This document shows, piece by piece, positions 27,899 through 32,838 of a DNA stretch of 32,838 nt. The notes under the pieces were generated by a model that did no database searches, was not told the origin of the DNA, and was given only the letters and a program-made list of their open reading frames with translations. Made by a program: the position numbers and the translations under genes. Origin of the DNA: Comamonadaceae bacterium (GTDB lineage: Bacteria > Pseudomonadota > Gammaproteobacteria > Burkholderiales > Burkholderiaceae_C). Location of the stretch: positions 1 to 32,838 of the forward strand of contig CANHDQ010000004.1 of assembly GCA_947459405.1 (NCBI GenBank). Direction: 5' to 3'. The first letter of the stretch is position 1. The number at the start of each line of letters is the position of its first letter.

Positions 27899-28965
27899 GC
27901 GCTCGCCCCATACTGGGTTTGCACCCAGTCGCGGTAGGCGCCACTTTGCACCCGCTCAACCCAGCCGGGGTTGTCAAGGTACCAGCGCACCGTCTTTCGG
28001 ATGCCGCTTTCGAACGTCTCGGCCGGCTTCCAGCCCAACTCCTGGTACAGGCGCGAGGCATCGATCGCATAGCGCCGGTCATGACCTGGTCGGTCGGTGA
28101 CGTGGCTGATCTGGCTGCGATAGGACTTGCGATCTGAACGGGGCCGCAATTCGTCGAGCAAATCGCAAATCGTGTGGACGATTTCTATGTTGGCCTTCTC
28201 GTTCCAGCCGCCCACGTTGTAGACCTGACCGATCTGACCAGCCTCCAACACCCGGCAGATCGCGCTGCAGTGGTCCCTGACGTAGAGCCAGTCGCGAATT
28301 TGCAGGCCATCGCCGTAAACGGGCAGCGGCTTGCCCGCCAGCGCGTTGACGATCATCAGCGGAATCAGCTTTTCTGGGAAATGGTAGGGGCCGTAGTTGT
28401 TGCTGCAGTTGGTGGTCAGCACCGGCAGCCCATAGGTGTGATGGTAGGCCCGCACCAGATGGTCGCTGCCCGCCTTGCTCGCCGAGTAGGGGCTGTTGGG
28501 CTCGTAGCGGTGGTTTTCGGTAAAGGGCGCATCGGCCGCGCCGAGCGAGCCGTAGACCTCGTCGGTCGAGACATGCAGGAAGCGAAAATCCTGCCGGCTG
28601 GGGCCCTCGAGCGCGCTCCAGTGGTGCCGCACGGCCTCGAGCAGGGCGAAGGTGCCCATCACGTTGGTCTCGATAAAGGCCGCAGGCCCCAAAATGGAGC
28701 GGTCCACATGGGATTCGGCTGCGAAATTGACCACAGCCTGTGGCCGGTGTTGGGCCAACAGGCGCTTGAGCAAATCTGAATCACCGATATCGCCCTGGAC
28801 GAAATGGTGCCGGGCATCGCCCTGCACGCTGGCCAGGTTTTCAAGATTACCGGCGTAGGTGAGCTTGTCGAGATTGACGATCGGCGGGGCCTCGGGGCGG
28901 GAGAGCCACGCGAGCACGAAATTGCTGCCGATGAAGCCGGCACCACCGGTCACAAGGAGGGTCAT
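27895..28965 (-). CDS. rfbB: dTDP-glucose 4,6-dehydratase
   Basis: The 356-residue extended SDR converts dTDP-glucose to the 4-keto-6-deoxy sugar. [17 protein letters not shown] is the NAD-binding motif, [12 protein letters not shown] and [15 protein letters not shown] carry the catalytic Thr/Asp/Glu and Tyr/Lys residues, and [18 protein letters not shown] is family-specific. It is the first gene of the minus-strand rfbBDAC operon, with 4-base overlaps to the next genes. The rhamnose probably goes into O-antigen or exopolysaccharide; no glycosyltransferase is in the window. Confidence 0.98.
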   Translation of the reverse strand: MTLLVTGGAGFIGSNFVLAWLSRPEAPPIVNLDKLTYAGNLENLASVQGDARHHFVQGDIGDSDLLKRLLAQHRPQAVVNFAAESHVDRSILGPAAFIETNVMGTFALLEAVRHHWSALEGPSRQDFRFLHVSTDEVYGSLGAADAPFTENHRYEPNSPYSASKAGSDHLVRAYHHTYGLPVLTTNCSNNYGPYHFPEKLIPLMIVNALAGKPLPVYGDGLQIRDWLYVRDHCSAICRVLEAGQIGQVYNVGGWNEKANIEIVHTICDLLDELRPRSDRKSYRSQISHVTDRPGHDRRYAIDASRLYQELGWKPAETFESGIRKTVRWYLDNPGWVERVQSGAYRDWVQTQYGASA

Positions 28966-29004
28966 GAGGCGTCCCAGGTCCAGACAGACGAACCGATGCC
29001 TCTT

Positions 29005-29010
29005 ATTTTA
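29005..29010 (-). promoter_or_regulatory. candidate -10 box for rfbBDAC
   Basis: The minus strand reads TAAAAT about 40 bases before rfbB. TTGCTT lies 15 bases upstream, a short but possible spacing. The gap is otherwise without signals. Confidence 0.35.
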
Positions 29011-29080
29011 GCGAGCGCTACCGGCAAGCAATCTCATCATGACGAGCACAGAGGACTTGGCCGGCCCGCGGCCCTGACCT

Positions 29081-29473
29081 TCAGGCAGACAGCGCACGGT
29101 CCCGGGCTGCGTCCAAACACCGTCCCAGTCGACTGAAGTAGTCCTGGGCCAGAACCGTAGGCCGCACATACTTGACGCGGTTATCGATCTCGTCAGACAC
29201 CAGCACGACCATGCCCTTGCTGCGCAAGGACTTGAGTCGCCGGTGCGCAGTGGTGGACGAGACGTCCTTTGACAAGCCCATCGCTTGGAGCACCGTCAAC
29301 GGCCGGTCTTGGTGCCAAACGGCGGCAAACTGATTGAGCAGCCGCTCCTCGACGGGATCGAGTGCCGGGAAATCAGGCAATTCGCGCACCGCCCGGGCCA
29401 GATTGAGAAAGCGCAGATACAGATCGGCGTGCAGAGAATCGGCCACGACGGATGCCCCAGATTTTTTTCTCAT
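29081..29473 (-). CDS. MarR-like winged-helix transcriptional regulator
   Basis: The 130-residue protein looks like a small winged-helix regulator: LDPVEERLLNQFAAVWHQDRPLTVLQAMGL, a recognition region SKDVSSTTAHRRLKSLRSKGMV and a wing VLVSDEIDNRVKYVRPT. It lacks the long C-terminal helices of full MarR proteins; both flanking helices are short. The start is ATG 29473. It is divergent from the phasin gene, with a small palindrome between them. A role in controlling the phasin or in autoregulation is inferred. Function is otherwise unknown. Confidence 0.75.
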   Translation of the reverse strand: MRKKSGASVVADSLHADLYLRFLNLARAVRELPDFPALDPVEERLLNQFAAVWHQDRPLTVLQAMGLSKDVSSTTAHRRLKSLRSKGMVVLVSDEIDNRVKYVRPTVLAQDYFSRLGRCLDAARDRALSA

Positions 29474-29476
29474 AAT

Positions 29477-29489
29477 CGATCATAGATCG
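29477..29489. promoter_or_regulatory. palindrome between MarR-like and phasin genes
   Basis: CGATC-ATA-GATCG is a perfect 5-3-5 inverted repeat starting 4 bases outside the MarR-like start codon. Its place between divergent genes makes it a candidate operator. It also contains two GATC sites. Confidence 0.4.
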
Positions 29490-29539
29490 TTCGAAAAATT
29501 CCTGCCAGAACAAAAAATGCGCGGGCCCAGTTAGAGTGC

Positions 29540-29558
29540 GCTGCCTACGCAAGGCAGC
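29540..29558 (+). other. hairpin in the phasin leader
   Basis: GCTGCCT and AGGCAGC form a perfect 7-bp stem with a 5-base loop, 35 bases before the phasin GTG. It does not cover the AGGAGG site. It could stabilise the mRNA or terminate poorly; no T-tract follows. Confidence 0.45.
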
Positions 29559-29593
29559 CGGTAAACGATAGAGTGGATGTAGGAGGAACCATC

Positions 29594-30091
29594 GTGACTA
29601 AAAAGTATGACAATCCCGCGGTTGATGCGGCTGAAAAGGTTCGTGAATCGGCGCAGCAAATTTGGCTGGCTGGGCTCGGCGCATTTGCAAAAGCGCAACA
29701 AGAGGGCAGCAAAGTCTTCGAAGCGCTGGTCCAGGACGGTGTGAACCTGCAGCGCAAGACGCAGGCTGTGGCGCAGGAGCGCATGGCAGAAGCGACCGAG
29801 CGCATCACTGAAATGGCCGACGGCCTGAGCAGCAAGGCGGGCCAGCAATGGGGCCGCCTCGAAGGCATCTTCGAGGAGCGGGTGGCCCGCGCAATGAGCG
29901 CGCTGGGTGCGCCCTCGGCCAGCGAACTGCAGGCCCTAAGCGAGCGCGTGCAAACGCTCGAGCAGCAGGTGCGGGCACTGTCAAAGCCGCCAGCATCTCG
30001 CGCGCGAGCCAAAGCCAGCGGCCAGGCGGTCGCCCGGAAAACCCCCAGCACGCCCCGCAAGACCCCGGCACGACGCAAAAACCCGGGCTGA
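29594..30091 (+). CDS. phasin family protein with histone-like C-terminal tail
   Basis: The 165-residue protein has an N-terminal phasin domain (ESAQQIWLAGLGAFAKAQQEGSKVFEALVQDG, then amphipathic helices to about 100), a short heptad-like coiled coil (LQALSERVQTLEQQVRAL), and a basic Ala/Pro/Lys/Arg tail (about 130-165, KTPSTPRKTPARRKNPG). Phasins coat polyhydroxyalkanoate granules; a basic tail of the PhaF/PhaM kind can bind DNA and link granules to the nucleoid. The start is GTG 29594 because AGGAGG lies 7 bases before it; the ORF-track GTG upstream includes the ribosome site. No PHA synthase is in the window, so the role is inferred. Confidence 0.88.
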   Translation: MTKKYDNPAVDAAEKVRESAQQIWLAGLGAFAKAQQEGSKVFEALVQDGVNLQRKTQAVAQERMAEATERITEMADGLSSKAGQQWGRLEGIFEERVARAMSALGAPSASELQALSERVQTLEQQVRALSKPPASRARAKASGQAVARKTPSTPRKTPARRKNPG

Positions 30092-30147
30092 AACAGCGCC
30101 GGCGCATCCGGTGTCGATGCAGGGCCGGGCCCTTTGCAGCCTGGGGC

Positions 30148-30170
30148 CACTCAGGTAGAGTGAGGCACTC
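30148..30170. promoter_or_regulatory. three alternating half-sites before a TetR gene
   Basis: CACTC-AGGTA-GAGTG-AGG-CACTC has three 5-base half-sites in alternating orientation. It ends 19 bases before the TetR-family start codon. Inverted repeats in this place are typical of TetR autoregulation, but binding is not shown. Confidence 0.4.
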
Positions 30171-30189
30171 ACAGCAGCAGGAACTGGGC

Positions 30190-30855
30190 ATGGTCAGAAA
30201 AGCGCCTCGGCGTACCGCGCAGCGCATTCTGGAGACGGCGCTGGAGATGTTCAACCGCTTTGGCGAACCGAACGTCTCGACCACCGCCTTGTCGGCCGAA
30301 CTGGGCATCAGCCCGGGCAACCTGTACTACCACTACCCGGCCAAAGACGAGTTGGTCAACGCCCTGTTTGAAAGGCACCGTGCGGCGCTTGCGCCCCTGC
30401 TGGCAGCCGGCGGCGACGTGCGAGATGTCGAGGACGCCTGGTTTTTCCTGCACTCGCTGTTTGAAAACCTGTGGGAGCATCGCTTTATTTACCGCAACCT
30501 CAACGATCTGCTCAGCCGCAACCGGCACCTGGAGACCCAGTTGCAGTCCCTGATTGAGCAGATGGTGGCCTCGCTGCGCAATTTGCTCGACTCGATGCGC
30601 CAGCAGGTACTGAGCATGCCCTCGCGTGAGGTCCCCACCATGGCCACCAGCATGGTGGTGCTGCTGACCTACTGGCTCAGTTTCGAGTACGCCCGCGACC
30701 CACGGCGGGCGCTCGAGCCCGAACATGCGCAGGCGGCGCTGCTGCGAGGGGCCAGCCACGTCATCGGCCTGCTGGGGCCCTACCTGGCACCCGAGCAGCG
30801 CAACCATCTGCAGGCGCTCGCCGGCGTTTATGCGGGCCCGGGCGCACGCGCCTGA
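30190..30855 (+). CDS. TetR/AcrR family transcriptional regulator
   Basis: The 221-residue protein has a standard TetR N-terminus: RILETALEMFNRFGEPNVSTTALSAELGISPGNLYYHYPAKDELVNALFERH. The C-terminal region (WFFLHSLFENLWEHRFIYRNLNDLLSRN) resembles the TetR C-terminal domain seen in many proteobacterial regulators without known ligand. The start is ATG 30190; the ORF track runs 114 codons further upstream into the phasin gene's other frame and is not coding. A triple half-site array precedes it. The oxidoreductase gene begins 55 bases later and may be its target or operon partner. Confidence 0.88.
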   Translation: MVRKAPRRTAQRILETALEMFNRFGEPNVSTTALSAELGISPGNLYYHYPAKDELVNALFERHRAALAPLLAAGGDVRDVEDAWFFLHSLFENLWEHRFIYRNLNDLLSRNRHLETQLQSLIEQMVASLRNLLDSMRQQVLSMPSREVPTMATSMVVLLTYWLSFEYARDPRRALEPEHAQAALLRGASHVIGLLGPYLAPEQRNHLQALAGVYAGPGARA

Positions 30856-30910
30856 ACGGCCCGAGCCAGACCCAAGACAGATCCCGCAGACCACAAGACC
30901 CTCACAACCC

Positions 30911-32838
30911 ATGCCCGCAAGCCCGCCATCGAATCGCGAGGAGACCGTGCGCGGCGCCTGCCCGCACGACTGCCCCGACACCTGCGCCTTGCTCACCACC
31001 GTGCGCGAAGGCCGCGCCGTGCAAGTACACGGCAATCCTGAGCACAGCCACACCGCTGGCGTGCTGTGCACCAAGGTCTCGCGTTATGCCGAGCGCACTT
31101 ACCACCCCGAACGCGTGCTGCAACCGCTCAAGCGCAGCGGGCCCAAAGGCAGTGGTCAATTTGAGCCCATCAGCTGGGACCAGGCACTAGGCGAGATCGC
31201 CGCGCGGCTGCAAACCATTGCTGCGCGCGATCCCCAGGCCATCTTGCCCTACAGCTACGCCGGAACCATGGGCCAGGTGCAGGGGGAATCGATTGCCGCC
31301 CGGCTGTTTAACCGGCTCGGTGCCTCCCTGCTCGATCGCACCATCTGCGCATCGGCCGGCGCGCAAGGCTTGATCCACACCCTAGGCGACAAGGTGGGCA
31401 TGAAGGTCGAGCACTTTGCCCAAAGCCAGCTGATCCTGATCTGGGGCAGTAACTCGGTGGGCAGCAACCTGCACTTTTGGCGCCTGGCTCAGCAGGCCAA
31501 GCGCCAAGGCGCCAAGCTCGTCTGCATCGATCCCCGACGCAGCGAAACGGCTGACAAATGCCATGCCCACCTGCCGCTGCTGCCCGGCACTGACGCTGCG
31601 CTGGCGCTGGGCTTGATGCATGAATTGATCGTCAACGACTGGCTCGACCACGATTACATCGACCGCTACACCCTGGGCTGGCCAGAGTTGCGCGAACGGG
31701 CCCTGCAGTGGCCGGCCGAACGCGCCGCGCAGGTTTGCGGCCTGGCCGCCCAGCAAATTCGTGATCTGGCCCGCGACTACGGCACGCTGGCGCCGGCAGC
31801 CATTCGGCTCAACTACGGCATGCAGCGGGTGCGCGGTGGCGGCAACGCCACCCGGGCCGTGGCCTGCCTGCCGGCGCTGGTGGGCGCCTGGCGACACCCC
31901 GGCGGCGGTTTGCTGATGTCGAGCTCGGGCCACTTTCCGGTGCAACAGACCGCGCTGCAGCGACCCGATTTGCGCCGCGCGCCAAGCCGGGTGATCAACA
32001 TGAGCACCATCGGAGACGATCTGCTGCGACCGGCCAGCGCCGACTTCGGCCCGCGCATCGAGGCGGTGATCGTCTACAACAGCAACCCGGTGGCAGTGGC
32101 ACCGGAGTCGGGCAAGGTGGTGCGCGGCTTTGCCCGCGAAGACCTGTTGACCGTGGTGCTCGAGCACTTCATGACCGACACCGCCGACCACGCCGACTAC
32201 GTGCTGCCCGCAACCACCCAGCTCGAGCACTGGGACATCCATGCCAGCTACGGCCACACCGACGTGCTGCTCAACCGTCCAGCCATCGCCCCCTTGGGAC
32301 AGGCGCGCAGCAACAGCGAGATCTTTCGGCAGCTGGCCCACCGGCTGGGCTTTGACGACCCATGCTTTGCAGAAGACGACCTCGCGCTGTGCCGCGCCGC
32401 CTTCGGCTCCGCGGTTGATTTCCAGACCCTGCTCGAGCAAGGTTACGCCCGCTTGCAGCTGCCCGATGCGCCGTTTGCCCAGGGCCAGTTCCCCACCGCC
32501 AGCGGCAAATGCGAGTTTTTCAGCCAGCGCCTGGCCCAGCAAGGACAAGACGGACTGCCCGATCACCTGCCCAATGCCGAAGTCGCCCACGACGCCTCGC
32601 GCTACCGTCTGGCCATGATCTCGCCGCCAGCGCGCAACTTCCTGAACTCGACCTTCGTCAACGTCAAGAGCCTGCGCGACCTCGAAACCGAGCCCGTGCT
32701 CGAAATTCACCCCGAAGATGCGCTGAGCCGGCGGATCGCCGACGGTGCAACCGTGCGTGTCTACAACGACCGGGGCAGCTACCACTGCAAGGCCCGCGTG
32801 AGCGATCGCGCCCGCCCTGGACTGGTCGTCGGTCTGGG
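30911..32838 (+). CDS. molybdopterin oxidoreductase, 5' part (cut by window edge)
   Basis: The reading frame is open from ATG 30911 to the window end, about 642 codons, and is missing from the ORF track because it has no stop. The N-terminus has a [4Fe-4S] motif, C17-x3-C21-x3-C25 (ACPHDCPDTCALLT) plus C53 in LCTK. It then follows the Mo-bis-MGD enzyme pattern: LIWGSNSVGSNLHFW, CIDPRRSETADKCHAHLPLLPGTDAALALG, RLNYGMQRVRGGGNATRA, VYNSNPVAVAPE, and the start of the C-terminal cofactor domain LEIHPEDALSRRIADGATVRVYNDRG. ICASAG is near the expected metal-ligand position, so Cys is a candidate ligand. No Tat signal is visible, so it is probably cytoplasmic. Substrate is unknown. Confidence 0.92.
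   Translation, partial: MPASPPSNREETVRGACPHDCPDTCALLTTVREGRAVQVHGNPEHSHTAGVLCTKVSRYAERTYHPERVLQPLKRSGPKGSGQFEPISWDQALGEIAARLQTIAARDPQAILPYSYAGTMGQVQGESIAARLFNRLGASLLDRTICASAGAQGLIHTLGDKVGMKVEHFAQSQLILIWGSNSVGSNLHFWRLAQQAKRQGAKLVCIDPRRSETADKCHAHLPLLPGTDAALALGLMHELIVNDWLDHDYIDRYTLGWPELRERALQWPAERAAQVCGLAAQQIRDLARDYGTLAPAAIRLNYGMQRVRGGGNATRAVACLPALVGAWRHPGGGLLMSSSGHFPVQQTALQRPDLRRAPSRVINMSTIGDDLLRPASADFGPRIEAVIVYNSNPVAVAPESGKVVRGFAREDLLTVVLEHFMTDTADHADYVLPATTQLEHWDIHASYGHTDVLLNRPAIAPLGQARSNSEIFRQLAHRLGFDDPCFAEDDLALCRAAFGSAVDFQTLLEQGYARLQLPDAPFAQGQFPTASGKCEFFSQRLAQQGQDGLPDHLPNAEVAHDASRYRLAMISPPARNFLNSTFVNVKSLRDLETEPVLEIHPEDALSRRIADGATVRVYNDRGSYHCKARVSDRARPGLVVGL

Noticed and set aside
29848-30189. 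114-codon N-terminal extension of the TetR ORF
   Set aside because: It overlaps the phasin gene in another frame; the TetR fold starts properly at ATG 30190.
31382-32785. 467-residue minus-strand ORF
   Set aside because: Antisense to the molybdopterin oxidoreductase frame, which has iron-sulfur and cofactor motifs. The true gene is absent from the ORF track because it is open at the edge.

Overview
The window is high-GC, densely coded bacterial chromosome. The gene set and order point to a betaproteobacterium of the order Burkholderiales, probably Comamonadaceae or a close relative. The main evidence is tyrS divergent from an M23 peptidase, followed by anmK, erpA and rpsI/rplM; hexR beside tal-pgi; a SAH riboswitch in front of ahcY; slmA near argB; a short H-NS protein with a basic linker; and a phasin gene. 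This placement is inference from protein resemblance and synteny remembered without a search. I see no rRNA, tRNA, IS element, prophage or CRISPR array.

Layout. 1-3596: sugar phosphate metabolism (a HAD hydrolase fragment, pgi, tal) divergent from the RpiR-type regulator hexR, with a palindrome between them that looks like a HexR operator. 3622-6083: ruvA, ruvB and a DUF3047 lipoprotein on the minus strand. 6210-7674: ybeZ (PhoH family) and ybeY, RNA quality control. 7710-11254: three exported proteins, namely an uncharacterised secreted protein and, divergent from it, an exported alpha/beta hydrolase overlapping an M23 peptidase. 11309-14008: dtd, a CDF metal transporter and tyrS on the minus strand. 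14185-16710: a second M23 peptidase and anmK (wall remodelling and recycling). 16754-19221: erpA, then rpsI/rplM with a structured leader, then rlmJ on the plus strand.

19240-25369: a mostly minus-strand block holding metF, tlyA and ahcY (activated methyl cycle plus an rRNA methyltransferase), with a clear SAH riboswitch ahead of ahcY. It continues with a bacterial PH-domain protein, slmA (division and nucleoid occlusion), argB and an H-NS-like protein that ends in a good intrinsic terminator. 25555-28965: the dTDP-L-rhamnose operon rfbB-rfbD-rfbA-rfbC, tightly overlapping. 29081-32838: a MarR-like regulator divergent from a phasin, then a TetR regulator and the start of a molybdopterin oxidoreductase cut by the window edge.

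Most of the window is conserved housekeeping DNA and I do not see a convincing wholly new system. The parts most worth a second look are the ahcY riboswitch with a visible competing helix, the structured leader of rplM-rpsI, the exported-protein island at 7.7-11.3 kb, the altered metal site of the CDF transporter, and the operator-like repeats beside the MarR and TetR genes. Several ORF-track starts were moved inward to better starts. Very long antisense ORFs are GC-driven shadows and were left out.
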